A stretch of DNA of 64,000 bases from Xylocopa sonorina (GCF_050948175.1 NC_135200.1:10345001-10409000); one strand, 5' to 3'; positions 47,401 to 59,983 are shown, numbered from the stretch's first letter. Notes: generated by a model not told the origin, from the sequence alone. Translations and numbers: made by a program.

Positions 47401-48860
47401 GGAATGTGTTGTACGTGTGCGCGCCAGAGCAAAGGAAGTCGAGGAAACAGCGATTTCGTGCCGCGCTCGGATAATGCGGGATTAACAGGTGGAACTGGCG
47501 GTATTTTTTTAGCGAAACCGATGTGACAGCCTTGTCGCTGCGAATCGTATATTTCCGTTGCTACCTGTTAAGTAAAGTATCGCGACAGCTTTGTTTGAAA
47601 TTATGTTTTCGTGATTGAGCTTGGGGTTATGGTATTACGATGCGCGTTGGACGGTTCGATCTTGAAATGTGATTTATGCACGGCAGGAAAGCCGTCGAGT
47701 TTCATTCTGTTATCAAAATTAGAATATCTCGATGTATAAAAGGAGAGATTAATTGAGCCTGAAAAATACTCCATAAACTGTGACAAAATTAACGACAGAA
47801 ATAAGGAGATAGTAAACTTTTCAACAAGAGTCATATACTGCGAGGGAAAATACACCTCAAGGCTACCACCCTGAACTCCAACCCCATTCTCTCGCTCTTG
47901 AAAAAAGGCACGAAAGTTTTAGAGTCCACTAAAATCGCAATCTCGACGAGAGACTGTTTCGTACGATCGAAGGTCAGGTTGGAATTAACCGCGGCGGAAG
48001 ATTCGATTCCCTCGCGGGGCGACGGCTGAATTCCGGTACCGGAAGGGGGTCGCGTGGCACGCGTAATTAAGAGGAAACTGGAATCAGCTCTGGGGTGGAA
48101 AAAAAAAAGCGGAGATTCTAAATAGAATTTCTAGTCCGGCCAGGGTGGCCGCTGGTGTCCAGGCAGTTGGAACGCGAACGCGCGCTTGCACGCTCGCGAA
48201 TATACACTGATTGCATTCCCTTGGACGCGTTCTCACAGGAACAATGTGCACGCGCGCGAAATGCGACCAGCTAGGAATGCGGGCCGCACGGAATCGTGCA
48301 TTGTTATCCTGATAAGCGTTCGTGACTATTCGCGAAATGACCGTTTTTGTTGTCCGAGGATATCCTGTGCTATTTAATTATTCGTCAAATTACAGACCTC
48401 TGATATATTTCTAGTACCTTCTGTCGTGGATAATTTGGAAATTCATTCAACAAATATTACAACCAAGATCATTAAGTTTATTGCATCGCGTCGTTGGATA
48501 TATAAAGATACGAGGCTAATTAATAATGCTTCGCGTACATAAAACGCGAGAAGAGAAGAGGGGGCTCGGAATTTGACCGACGATCGATGCGAGGATCCAT
48601 GAAACACGAACACGGATCGCACTCAAAGAAGCCTCATCGAACTAGAAGTTAAATGGAGGCTCGGAAATTCATGACGATGATGGGCGATAAAATCCAGACC
48701 CGCGATCCTCGTGTCGTCGCGATGCCCTCGAGAAAGAAATCGGCCGTCGCAGAGACGATAACCTCGGTTTTCATCGACTTGGCCGTCCGCCAAAGGAATC
48801 TGCTTTAATATCGCGTGACACGTACCGCGCGCCTCGCGTCCTCGCGGCGGTCTGCACTGT
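44480..48860. other. Non-coding stretch
   Basis: No recognised gene. Plus-strand donor-like sites occur at 45070 (TATCAG|GTGCGT) and 47077 (GCCAAG|GTAAAC). The latter ends an open frame from 46816 that is opposed by an open minus-strand frame (46866-47258). GC-rich blocks at 45.8-46.5 and 46.8-47.5 kb are open in most frames. Confidence 0.45.
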
Positions 48861-48898
48861 GTGTGCATGCACACGCCGCTGTCCCAGGGAAACCTGGG
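48861..48898. repeat. 14-bp perfect palindrome next to a GNRA-loop hairpin
   Basis: GTGTGCATGCACAC at 48861-48874 is a perfect palindrome of alternating purine and pyrimidine. Eight bases later CCCAGG-GAAA-CCTGGG at 48883-48898 forms a 6-bp stem with a GAAA tetraloop. No gene context explains them. Confidence 0.85.
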
Positions 48899-51800
48899 AA
48901 AGGGGGACAGGTTAAGCTCTCGTTTTGACAGGGGCCTGAAATATTACGTAGTTTCTGCGTTGCAATCTGTCGTCACTTATCTCCATCGCCCGTCCGATAA
49001 CCGGCTCCCCCGCGAACCTCTTTCGATAATATCCCCTGTATCGAATGGCCAGATCTGAAGCGTATTCGATAATGCCGCGTCGATGGCGTTAATATATTGT
49101 CATTGTTGAATCGATGGACGCGGACAGGTGGCATATAAATAGTCTTCGTCGAGTATGTAAATTATGATTACTTTAGCGTCCAGTTTTTTACATTAATCGA
49201 AGCTGACTGTTACTTCTCGTCATTTGATTTACACGTGGTTCGAGAAGTTTTTCAAACACAAGTTTCATATGCGTAATGCACGAACGTGTTGAGACTCTGA
49301 AATAGGTCGATTTCTATGAGAGCATAATCGCTTGAGTAGCTCTTGATCTCATCTCGAATCGTTCACGCGCCACATCTTACACATAGAACACACTGTTCTC
49401 TTATTCTCTCGAAATGTTATCGATACGTGAACAAACGCGTGCAAAATCATGACCAGTGTAACGATCGAATTTTCTGTTCACCACGAAAGCAGAGTAATTT
49501 GAACGATTGAATCGAAAATTGCCTAAAGCAGCAGGATTAACGCGAACCCTCGATCTCTTGCTTTCCACCCTCGTCACGTCCGCGCTACGTTCGCTCGCCC
49601 CTTCGTACGACCCGGATCACACTCCCCGCAATTACAGACATCGAGTCGCACGACGTAGTTATTTTTTCAATCGCCACAAACGATTTAACAACTTTGAATT
49701 ACATCTCGCCCAAGCGAAACTTGTCCAACACATCGTTTAAAGCGCGCGTTACGCAAATATGGCGCCCCTGGTCGTCTGTAGAAGTTAATGAAACATTAAC
49801 GAGTGGATAACGGAAGCATCGAAAACAGCGGGGCGTTGTTTAATCGTTTTTTACGGTCGTTAATCGTCGAGGCGGAAGTATACGCGAATAATAAAGCGGT
49901 CTATGGGACGCGTTTGTTCAGTGCACCGTGTATTCGACGCGCTCGTCGCAACGGGAACACCTTTCAATCATTGAAACGCCGAATCAGTTTAATGAACCAG
50001 TAAAAAATCGTGGCGAGAAAAATGTTTGCGCCGGTCCGCCTTGAATAATTTCGCGCGGCGTGGAATTGTTTGGCGGCGGGATTTTTTTTTTTTTCGACGC
50101 GAACCGGCGGGGGTGGAACGCGGCTCGGTTCGATGATTGCGTTTTAAAATTCGTTTCGTCTCGCAACGCCCAGCAACACCTTGCGGAACAGTCGTCGGCT
50201 ACGAATTTCCCATGAATATTTCATCGCATCGCATTGCCGTTCCAGGTATTGCAAATTAACGATTTAACGACCGGCCAGCTCTGCGCCCTGTTTATTTAAC
50301 GATTATTATATCGTTCCGACGATGGATTTGATCGATCGCCACGGATTTGCGGGCTCCGCGAATATTCCGCGGTTCTCCGCTACGATATTTTATCACTTTT
50401 TTCGCGGACACCAACGCCACGCCGATGCGCGTAAATTTAATAGTTCAATATAAATAAAATCTAATATAAAATAATCTAATTTCTTTTTTAATAGGTTTCT
50501 TTTATCACGTATTTCAGTTATATCGTCGCGCGTTTAGTTATACCGCGAGTTTCGTTCTATTTTCGTCAAAAGATTGTGGAACAAGGTACTAATGTAGAAT
50601 CACAGTAATCGTAACGATAAATTGAAGCAAAAATATCAGAAAATAGCCGTCGTAAAATGTTAACAAGACGCGTTTGAAAGATAAAACGAATCCCCCGCTT
50701 GGAGTCTCTAAAAATCAAAGGAATAAACAAACTTGAAACACGAAGCATCTCTCTTGAACAGCAAACTATGCTTCATCTGCCTTTAACCCCTCCTCTTGTT
50801 CGCGTTTATCCGCGAAATATTATAGAACGTTGAAAGAAATAACTCGCTAACTCGCTTCTATCTCCAGCAAAGCGTCGAAATAGTTTCTCCGTTCTCGAGA
50901 CACGGTAAAGTTTAATCGTTGTTTAACCAGCAACGGATACTCGAGTAGCGCCAATGAGCGCGTCGAAGGAGCGCTGGATGGCGAATATTATAAACGGCTC
51001 GAAATTAATTCCCTTATTTCCCCAATAACCCGGCCAACGATAAGCCGAGGCTCGAAATCTGGACCATTAATAGCAATTAATTGAAAAATAAACGGCGCGA
51101 TATCGCGCGCGATTTAATCCTTGCGCGCAACAACGTCGCCCGCTGGTTTATTATCGAGCTCAGCTGGATTCGTATAATATCGTTCTACTTGAGCCACTTC
51201 TGGTAATTAAAAGATTTACCCGGTTGTTGCGCACGGCGAATTCATTTCCAGCTTGCCTGCTGATCCGTCGCGATCTGTTACAATCTCCATTCGCGGAGAA
51301 AACGGATTTCCTCGATCTCACGAGCGACAATCGAATTATTATCGCAAAGATACGAATCGACGCTGTCAGTTTACGATCGGAGTTTGGAACTAGAATTTTA
51401 ATTGCACAGAAATTATTACTGCGGTACGTGCGTTATACGTGGCATTTTTTTCACCTTTCACCAGTGCTCGTATAATTTCTTTCTGTCACACAGCATTCCG
51501 TTTACGGTTCTCTATACCGATCGGTTTCTCAGATATCCTTTACTGCCGTATTAAAGCGAGCATAACCTCGAACTACGTACAGGCAACGAAACAGAGGTTC
51601 GTGATCGTAAAAATACTAATTTCTATTTGTCGCTGGGTTTCGTCGAAGTCGAACGGCGAAACAGAAGAACGAGGGTACAGAACGAAAGCGGAGCACCCTA
51701 GGAATTCTAAGATCACGTTCTCTCGCAGAGTTCCTCGGCCTTTAATCCAGCCTGCACTCGACCAACCGAATGCTTTTCAATTTTCCTCCCAGCAGCCCGT

Positions 51801-52843
51801 TTCCCTCTTCAGTCAACCGAACCGATTAATCGAAAGGACCCAAATAAACCAGCCCTGCCGGCGGAAACAGAGGCTGGCTCCACTCCAACTACCTTCCGCC
51901 GTCCCGTCTACCACCCCCTGCCATCCAACGATTTCAAACTTTTCGCGATCCTCCTGGAATTTTCAACCCTTTAACTTATCGAGAATTTTGCGTTCTCCCC
52001 TGGCGAGCGTCGTGTAGATACTAAGATAAAGGATTCGATCCTCGATCGGTGTCGTCTGCAGGAAATTATAGCCGTGTTCGACAGCGTTCAACGTTCGAGA
52101 TGCGAGTGTCTCGCGGGCGTTTCCACGCGAAATACGTGGCGCTAATCACTTTGACGTATGAGACGGAGGATCGAGTCGACGGTGCGCGACGCTGGATGCC
52201 TTTAATTTCGTTAAGAGCAGTAATTTCGCAACGTAGGAAATTGCGCGCGTCTTGTCGCCAGAATTCGGTAGGCGCGCGAAATTAACGCGTCTGCTTCCAT
52301 CTTCTCGTTTCTTTTGTGCCTCCCTCGTGCGCGACGAGTTTATTAGCCTTCCGTTGGCTGCGACTTTCTTACCGAAATTACTTGGAACGTCGCCGGTGGT
52401 AAATAAACGTGACAGAGTAGAAACTGTGGCGACTGTGGTACCTCTCTGGTTGATGTTTGGTCAAGTTTTTTACGTCATTTATTTTAATAGTTATTTGATG
52501 GATTTCGTGTGGACATTTGTGGCCACTGCGTAGAAAGAACAGGTAATTGATGGCCAATCGCTGACGGAAGACGCACAGTGGTTATTTCGATTTACGCCAC
52601 TGTATGATGGCATCGTATCTTAATAACGCTGCAGAAGTGGTGATGAAAATTGAAAATTGATTCGAGAAGTTTGCGTAATTGACTGACGATACTCTTTGTT
52701 TGCTCTTGAGAAAAGGCGAAGCAGAGATTTTGGATTGATGCCTGGTGAAAATTTTCCTCTCGCGTAGAAGATATCAATCTCGCGTCTGCGACTTGTCACC
52801 AGGATTCAATAAACGAAAGTCCAGTGAAAGTTCATTTTTCCAG
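48899..52843. other. Non-coding stretch, includes a T13 run
   Basis: No recognised gene. A 13-T run lies at 50092-50104. The region 50.4-50.75 kb is AT-rich. A 192-codon plus-strand frame (51439-52017) has no recognisable domain, and a shorter one (52252-52533) ends with a hydrophobic stretch. Both lack convincing splice partners. Confidence 0.45.
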
Positions 52844-52859
52844 CCTGAAATATCAACAA
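52844..52859 (+). other. Possible 16-nt microexon
   Basis: An acceptor-like GTTCATTTTTCCAG ends at 52843 and a donor-like ACAA|GTAAGA begins at 52860, outlining 16 nt. The length is not a multiple of three. A chance pairing is quite possible. Confidence 0.1.
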
Positions 52860-53829
52860 GTAAGAGCCACGCAACCGTAATCGAGATTTCTCCGGAAGGA
52901 AAATGAATTTCACTCGTTAATTAAATAAAGCGGGACAGTTTGGAGTATCTCGTTCGATCTGTCACCGTGAGCAAGAACGATGAAACGTTTCATCGCTAGT
53001 GATTAGTACAAAGTGAAACAAGACGCGGCGAAGTGATGAATTAATAAAATCTGCATGCCAGCGCGTCCACCCCCCGCTCCCTCCGCGGCAGGAAGGAATG
53101 CCTCATCTCGACAGGAATTTTTCGACGGCTCGTTTGAATTATAGAGACAAGCTTCTCCGTAGCTCGAGCCATTCGTCAAACTAATTGCGCCTCCCACGGA
53201 GGCCGCTGGAGGATTTCTAAGAAGCGAATTAATCGTCTACCGCGACGGAAGTTCCATCGCGATTCGATTAATTCGACTTTATAAATAGCCGAGCATCCGC
53301 TTTAATCGCGTTTCGAGTTTACTCTGGTTCTCTCGCGAGATTCTATAATATCGAATTCTCGTAATTGCAGACAAGGGAAATCGTGGTTTGATATTGGGCG
53401 ATATTCAATTTCTACGATAAAAGTGCCATTCGATTTTGGTCGATGATTGTTAACGGGGAGAGGGTTGGGGGGAGCTAATTAGATTCTCGTTTATCAGAAG
53501 GAACGGGATACTACCCGTGCGATTTTTCAGAGATCAGCGGAAAACATGGCGGACACGTGCGTGCGGACGCTCGTGTGAATGACTGCCGTTACATCGCGGA
53601 CCGTGTTCGTTGGAAATTAAACGGGGGATTAAATTACATTCGAGTCCGGTGCGTTCATCATTTGACGGACATAATGACGGTAATTTAACGGCGTGGCTGG
53701 CAAACGCGAAAATTTGAAGAGTCAACGTTTTCAATTCGAGGATTTGACCGTACCGTCAAAATGAATTTCTATTGCACGCTTGTATTGCCCTCGATTGAAC
53801 TTTTAGAACGTAACAACCGCATGGATTGG
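52860..53829. other. Non-coding stretch
   Basis: Acceptor-like sites end near 53370 (TAATTGCAG) and 53531 (GATTTTTCAG). The second is followed by a ten-codon ATG frame only. A donor-like ATTG|GTAAGA lies at 53831. Nothing recognised. Confidence 0.45.
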
Positions 53830-54060
53830 TAAGAATAAGCCCATATAAAAACAAGAATCCCAAGAGAAATTCACAAACAGACCGAATCATTCATTTCTAC
53901 AGTTCCAAACACCTTTTTTCACCCCAGAAACCCTTGGTACCCTCGTTCACCCCCTGATACAGTCCGCCATCAAAAAGCGTCCACTGGTAACCGTAGTCGA
54001 TCCAATCAAACACCCCTCAACGAGCCATCAGCCGTTCTCATCCGACCCACGCGGAATACC
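53830..54060. other. A+C-rich, G-poor patch
   Basis: The plus strand is strongly depleted in G and CpG for about 200 bases, as at 8200-8400 and 37090-37256. No sequence repeat shared with those patches was detected by eye. Confidence 0.55.
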
Positions 54061-54526
54061 TCGGCACCCCAGCGTCTCGTCTTAATTTTTGCCAGTCGAT
54101 TAGACGTGGCCGTTGCTCGCGATGTCTGAGGGGGTTAATTTCACGGCGTGGCGAACCGTGCGACGCGGCGAAACGACGCGTGACCCAGTTAACCCGGTCT
54201 CGTTCCAAGGTGCATCGACCCTGGCGCGCGTTTATTAACGGTGGCGAAAGGGCGCGAGCCGCGAGTCGAAGGGAGATTGGCCCAGTGTCGCAGGGTAAAC
54301 GTCCCTTAATTAAGTTGTCTACCCAGGCAGACCCATCCATCGACGTTCTTTATCGAGAGGGTTGGTCCCTGATGCGAAATCGATGACGCGCCGCCTATCC
54401 TTTCTATTCTTTTCCCACTCTCTTCCCGTGCACCGTGGAGGGAGATGTTCAATAAAAATTCCTGGAGAGCCTCGACTGGCAGGAAATGTCATCGGCGATG
54501 CGCGTACGCGTACTGAGTCTTCCGGT
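54061..54526. other. Non-coding stretch
   Basis: Frames are open on both strands here and neither product is recognised. Confidence 0.45.
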
Positions 54527-54583
54527 GGAATCGAACCGGAATTCGCAGGGTGCTCCGAGCGAAGACGAGGCGAGCACCTTTTT
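54527..54583 (-). other. tRNA B-box-like motif beside a 7-bp hairpin
   Basis: On the minus strand GGTTCGATTCC (54537-54527) matches the Pol III B-box consensus. A hairpin GGTGCTC/GAGCACC with a 16-nt loop spans 54549-54578. On the plus strand the hairpin is followed by five T. No A-box lies at the required distance and no cloverleaf can be folded, so this is not a tRNA. It could be a degraded tRNA-derived element or chance. Confidence 0.3.
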
Positions 54584-57059
54584 AAATTCCCCGCATAGCG
54601 GACACGGGTGATCCCTGCGGAGGTTCTCCCGAGGCGAGGCCACCGTGAATCGAGCGAGACACCCCAGGCGATTGTTCCGGTTGCAGCAACAATATTTGCC
54701 TGCGTAAATATTATTTATCGAATCGTAACTGCAGTCAGCGAATAACCGAGTCGGCACTGGCCGATCCGCGTCGACATTTGGAGTTATATCGTTCAGAACT
54801 TCGTTGCATTTCCAGAGAGCTACGAATTTACTTGAAAATCTGACCTTCCAGAAATTCATGCGCCTCAGAAATTACGTAAAAGATCGAGGATCTTTTATTG
54901 GCAAGTTTTAGAAAACAGACGAGACAGGGAGAAGAGGATAAAGCTTGGAGCATTCGTCGATGACAGAGGAGGAGCATATTTATTTTTTCGAAGCGGATCG
55001 GTGGATGATCTGCCACCTGTTAGGCTTAAAAATATCGGGCGCGTCGTTAGAGGCAGAACAGCCGGAAAAATGGCCAACTATAAACAGCGTCCGACGATAT
55101 ATACGCGAGTGAAACCGGCGCCGTAAATAACGGCGTCGAAACGAGTCGCGAGGATTTATGGTGCCGATTTTTCGACGGAATGAAAGGCCCGGTTTATTTC
55201 CGCGGTAATGGCGATGAGAGATTTCTCGGACACCGACACAGAAGTCGGAACGTCCTGACGAAATGCCTGATAAACTGCCTTTACTTCGTCGGTTAACCTT
55301 TTCAGCCGCGACAATATTATCGAACAGCGAACATACATATTTCGTATCGATCACCCGATACATTAACTCTGTCATTTAGTTAAAAAGTCTGAAAAAGATA
55401 TTCCACGATGCGGCTTCGATAAATTGCAATATCGCTGCGTTCGCGATATTTACGAATATACTAATTAATTACATTCGAATAGTAGAGGATGTCAAATTTC
55501 CTTGTCATTTAATGGTAGTTTGATTAAACCATCAAAATTCGATATCGCGAAAGCGTGGCGCAGAGTTTAATTGAAACTGAGAAGTATTGATTTAATTTTT
55601 GAAATCGCTCTGTCAGTTCGTCGACGGTAAAAGGGTTAATCAACGTGTTATAAAAGTGGCAAGAAAATTGCTTGAAAATTGTATCACGAGCTCTCTATCG
55701 GGTAACTGTCGGACGTATAATTTTGTCGGGAATCAGTAGTGAAAAGGAACGCAGTCATGCACAGATCCAGGGTGTAATTGAAAAAAGGGGAAACAAGGGT
55801 GAGCCGGCACTACGGTCCATTATACCCCCATCAACGACGACCTCCTCCGTTTCTCTGGAATTAGAAGTGCCACGACGGGGCCGAACGATTCGCGTCCTTT
55901 CTTAAACGCAATCGATCGCGACGGACGCATACCACCGCGTCGAGGAACGGAACAGCGTTCGACGCCGGCGCCCGTGGAATTTCCATCGGGAGGACTTGCG
56001 AGGTGTCGCGAATTACTTTCATCGCGGAATTCTCATCTGGCTGCGTCGGGTCAGCTGCCTGGCCCCGCATAATTTCCATTCCGTCGTTTGTTTAATCGTA
56101 CCGTGGAGCCAGTGATATCTCGTTATCGACCAGCGCGCGCCCCTCTCGCCGATTATTCTTGAACGCCGCTAGGCGGGGAAAAAACTTCCCGCCCAAGAGT
56201 TTCGCCAGACCTTCCGGACGCAACTTGAGCAACTCCGCGAGGCGAAGTTTCAGGGCAGACCGGAAGTAGAATTGAAACTTCGCCGGGGCTTTGCGGCGGA
56301 CCAATTACAATTTCAATTGATTCAAGCATCTGCATCTTGAATGTAGAGCTTCCGGAAACGAATGGGGATTGGTACGCCTTGCGACGTTATTAACGAATAT
56401 TTGCGACGATATTGACAAGGCAGATGTCGATGTATTCTCTGAATATTACAACCATACGATCAAGAAAGCAATAATAATTAGATTAATGGCAACACTAATA
56501 TTTGTGAAAAGGCAATTATCTTGCGATTTTTCGAGCGAGAACAAAGAGAAGAAAAGAGAAGAAATGGAGAGGCAACCCAGACGAAGGACAAGGATCCGTG
56601 TATCTCGCGAGGAGGTCCGCGGAAAAGGGTAACAGATTGTCTGTAGCCGGTTTAAGCCGGTTTTCATGACAGAGAACGCGCATTAGCGGTGCCGCGAGAG
56701 TGCTAATGTTCCGACCGGTGGAGGCGGGTGGCGGAGCCCGATGTATCGCCCGGGGGTGGAAACGGTCCGCGGGCCGGCTTTAAAACTAAACGCGGTTAAA
56801 TCGAGTGTGTTATACGCCGGAAGAGCGTCGCGTGCAGCCGTGGCATTAACGCGACGCTGGTAATGTATTCGAGGTTCCTATTCCGCGCGTTCCTCGCCAT
56901 CTCCGTCGCGGCGTCGTTGCCACCCCTTTGCTCGCGAGCCGTCCGACTTTCGACGACGAAAAACCGTGGCCGCCATCCGGTCTAATTAAACCTACCCACC
57001 CGGAGTATCTGTAATTTATTATACAACTTGTACTGGATCCTAACATTTTTCCCATTCAG
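54584..57059. other. Non-coding stretch
   Basis: No recognised gene. Minus-strand frames at 54.45-55.4 kb and 55.9-56.3 kb are unrecognised. AT-rich at 55.4-55.7 kb. Ends at a very strong plus-strand acceptor. Confidence 0.45.
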
Positions 57060-57068
57060 AGGGTTCTG
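57060..57068 (+). other. Possible 9-nt microexon after a strong acceptor
   Basis: The acceptor at 57059 has a consensus branch-like CCTAAC, a clean T/C tract and CATTCAG. A donor-like TTCTG|GTGAGA begins at 57069. The nine bases between would add three residues. A longer exon ending at a later, weaker donor is equally possible. The acceptor is better supported than the exon end. Confidence 0.2.
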
Positions 57069-57540
57069 GTGAGATCGATAAGAGAAGTTGTTAATATTTG
57101 CTGCGTCAAGGGTAGTTAGAAGGATATGTAAATTTCATTAAAATTACTCGAGCTGTGCTGTATGTATTACTTGATGAACCCTCGGAAAAATGAATTACCA
57201 ACCGACGCAACCGATCTCGTTCGTTACTCGTTCAACAATGTCCACGTGTAATTACAACAAATGTTTACAGTCCCCGTCTCATTCCGGCAAAACGATTCCT
57301 ATCATCCGACGGGTTAGGTCCTTTACTCTGCAACTTTCCCGCGAACTTCAACTCGATTAAATTCATCCCCACGTCCGACCTTTCCCCGGATCTTTCCCAC
57401 GAATTTCGAGCGCGCCGGTTTCCGGGGAAATTACACGCGTCGGGGTCTAAGCGTGACTGAATCATTACTCAGCCCGGTGATTAAAGCCAGATGGCGAAGT
57501 TCCCTGTAATATAACTCCGGATCCTCTTGCGTTGTTTCAG

Positions 57541-57585
57541 ATTTCTGCCAGCCTCGTCCCGTCCGGCTTCTCTTCCCGCTGTCAG
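57541..57585 (+). other. Candidate 45-nt internal exon
   Basis: A strong acceptor (CTCTTGCGTTGTTTCAG, with an ATATAAC branch-like motif upstream) ends at 57540. A strong donor (CTGTCAG|GTGAGT) begins at 57586. The 45 nt between are a multiple of three and open in all three frames; for example, frame 1 reads ISASLVPSGFSSRCQ. It is the best-bounded exon-like segment in the window. Caution: its own sequence is pyrimidine-rich and ends CAG, so it could instead be the tail of a tract used as an alternative acceptor at 57585. Product and gene are not identifiable. Confidence 0.33.
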
Positions 57586-58193
57586 GTGAGTTACGACGGA
57601 AACACGCCGTTTTGCCTCGTAAAGGATCGCCTTTGCCTCAACTGGGTTAAGTTATAAATTTTTACGAGCCTATTTACTCCGGAGGAAATTCCCGTCGAAA
57701 ATTCCCGCTGCACGGAAATAAAATCCGCTCTGTTTTATATTCATGGCCAATCTATCTGTTTAACCCTCTGTAACGTCGCGTGACTTACACGGCCGACCAT
57801 TCTTTTGGATCTCGCCTTATTTACTTGACACCCAATATCGAGCTTGTAGCTACTGATCTCGAGTGAAATTTGCTCGTAGCAATCGTTGATCCCTTTCGAA
57901 TTATAATCAGAAGTGAAGAGCGTCGTAGGTTTTCGTTGATTAAATCAGTTGATCAAAGTGGAGGGAGTTGCTAAAAGATTGATTAGAGGTCACTCGTTGG
58001 ACGGAGGGTTGAACGTAATTAGACAGCTGTCAAACACGAGCAGGGATTTCTGCGCGAGTGGCAGCAGTTCATGCTGGAAGTTTGCGTAAACTCCGAATAT
58101 TATTTACTCGGCAAACTGCTTTGGGTAGCTGCGTCCCTTATGCACGCGTAGTCCTACGCAAACAGAGCTTCTTAATGCCGTGTTTGTCTTTAG
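57586..58193. other. Probable intronic sequence between exon candidates
   Basis: No recognised coding sequence. Usable acceptor-like sites include TGTTTGTCTTTAG ending at 58193, with a CTTAAT branch-like motif upstream. Confidence 0.4.
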
Positions 58194-58239
58194 CCCGTGG
58201 GCGGTACGCTGAAACTTCGCTCTCGACGGTTTTTACCTT

Positions 58240-58296
58240 GTAAGTCGTGCGATTCCGCGCTGCGATCGCTTCAGGGCGAATTACTTTTTCTTGCAG
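58240..58296 (+). other. 57-nt intron-like element
   Basis: The donor GTAAGT at 58240 and the acceptor TTACTTTTTCTTGCAG ending at 58296 are both close to consensus, with a GAATTAC branch-like motif near 58278-58284. The length of 57 nt fits minimal insect introns. The frame running into the donor (from about 58058, without ATG) would read through the junction for four more codons and stop. A frame open downstream (58297-58473, start PVRKIIATARIRF, 58 codons) would need a different upstream phase. The element may therefore sit in a non-coding or UTR region. Strength of both sites at suitable spacing is seen; actual splicing is inferred. Confidence 0.3.
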
Positions 58297-58930
58297 CCGG
58301 TACGAAAAATAATTGCCACTGCGCGTATCCGCTTCTCGTATAATATCGCGCGTACGTTTGTAAGCGGGACAGAGTCAATGCAGCACTCGATCCAACGCCC
58401 ATGGCATCGAAAAGTAATTACACACGACGGTGGGACCGAGAGGACGGAACAACACTCGCGATCGTTTTTTTAAAGGAACCAAAACTAATCTATCCGGTCG
58501 CGAGGGAAACATCGTCAAAGAGAAGAATTGCACGCGCCTCTGTCGCGTTTGATCGAGAAGGTATGTGACACGGGTGCCGTGTCAGATAAAACGGACGGGG
58601 AATACGAGGGAATGACGAAGGATGGCCGACGATGATTGCAACCGAACTCGATGGGCACGTCGACGAGCAGACAGTTAGAGAAATGTCGTCTCTGGGCAAA
58701 ACAGTTTTTAACGACGAGTCTCCCTTTTCAGTGCCCCGCTCGAAAGCGACCCTTATCTCGATAATTCCGTACTGATGGGGTGGTTTCGTGCGTGCGTATC
58801 TTTGTCGTTGCGGTGGATTTAAGAATCCTACGATCATTTTTTCTTCGAGACGACACTTTTGATCTCAGAGTTCTCATTCTATTTTACTTGCATACGTAAA
58901 ATAAAATGAAACTACATTTTAAATTAATTT
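58297..58930. other. Downstream exon candidate and non-coding sequence
   Basis: After the acceptor at 58296 a frame is open to a TAA at 58473, with no recognised product. A 115-codon minus-strand frame (58490-58837) is also unrecognised. Confidence 0.35.
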
Positions 58931-58952
58931 CTATCTCTCTCTCTCTCTCTCT
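58931..58952. repeat. (CT)n microsatellite
   Basis: About ten CT units, with a TAT at the left edge. Confidence 0.93.
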
Positions 58953-59467
58953 TCGATACATCTCTGAACACAGACGAAAGGAATTCTGGAACGGAGCAAT
59001 TTCCGCGAAATTTTCACCGCCCTCGCTTTCAGGAAATCCAAAATCAAATAGAAGTTGGCTTCGTTTCGTCGATCGTTCAACCGCGACCCACGGTTCGCCA
59101 CCTATTTACCCCGCGTTCCGCCCTCGAAGCAGCACAAGTTGCAGCTGGAAAGAGTTCCTTTCAGGCGATCGGTCGCCGCGATCCAACTGCTCGATCGACG
59201 CGCCCCTAGCCAGCGCGAAATAACACAGGGAATAATGGCGGACGAGGGAACAACTGTTCGCTTGTCGCAATAAGAGGGGACGTGACAAGCGTTATCGAGG
59301 GGGCGCGTTCCGGGGAAGAAATCGCGGGCCAAGAAGTGCACGATCGCTCTTTTCAACCGTGGACGCGGCGAACGAAGCGCACGAATGGAGGAGAGAACGG
59401 ACGGCCAGGGCACGAATGAAGGATACTCTTCGATCCAGGATCGAACGGTGCAGTTGGCATGGTAAAG
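58953..59467. other. Non-coding stretch
   Basis: Frames open on both strands (59.0-59.65 kb), unrecognised, with Arg/Ser-rich translations. Confidence 0.45.
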
Positions 59468-59484
59468 AGGAGAGAGAGAGAGAG
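59468..59484. repeat. (GA)n microsatellite
   Basis: About eight GA units in a generally purine-rich stretch (59.4-59.95 kb). Confidence 0.93.
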
Positions 59485-59983
59485 CGAAGAAATAAGAGCG
59501 CTGGATGGATCGGATCAAGAATTGTTTTTCTTTGGCCAGACAGAAGGAGGAACTGAGAGTTAGCGAGGGAAATGGGTACAATTGTCGAGGGGATTTGATA
59601 GATACAGCGAGCACGCGGCTTGAAGCTAAAGAATTCATTCGGGAACTCTTGCACGGATACCGCGTAAATTATTTCTGCAACTTCTGCCGCTCCCTTTTGA
59701 TTTTTTGCTACGCTTGGTAATCAGGATAGAAGAGAGGGTTAAAGAAATAGAAGAGAGAGAAAAAATTGGAATAATTGACCGAAAATCGAGAAAAGTGAGC
59801 GTATCCAGATTGGTAGATTTAAATGCGAAACAGGATAAAAGCGGGAAGCTGAAAGGCAAAACTAGGCAAAGTAACGAGAACAGGAAGAAACAAAACCTCG
59901 ACGGATCAAAATGAATGCGGCATGGAAAAAGAGCGAGCAGAAGGAATATTGAAAATCGTTTCCCCTTGAAACTACGGAAGATA
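59485..59983. other. Purine-rich non-coding stretch
   Basis: The plus strand is GA/AA-rich over about 500 bases, so the minus-strand frame here (59635-59994) is a Phe/Leu/Ser-rich artefact. Confidence 0.5.

Noticed and set aside
53531..53580. Acceptor followed closely by an ATG (MADTCVRTLV)
   Set aside because: The frame stops after ten codons.
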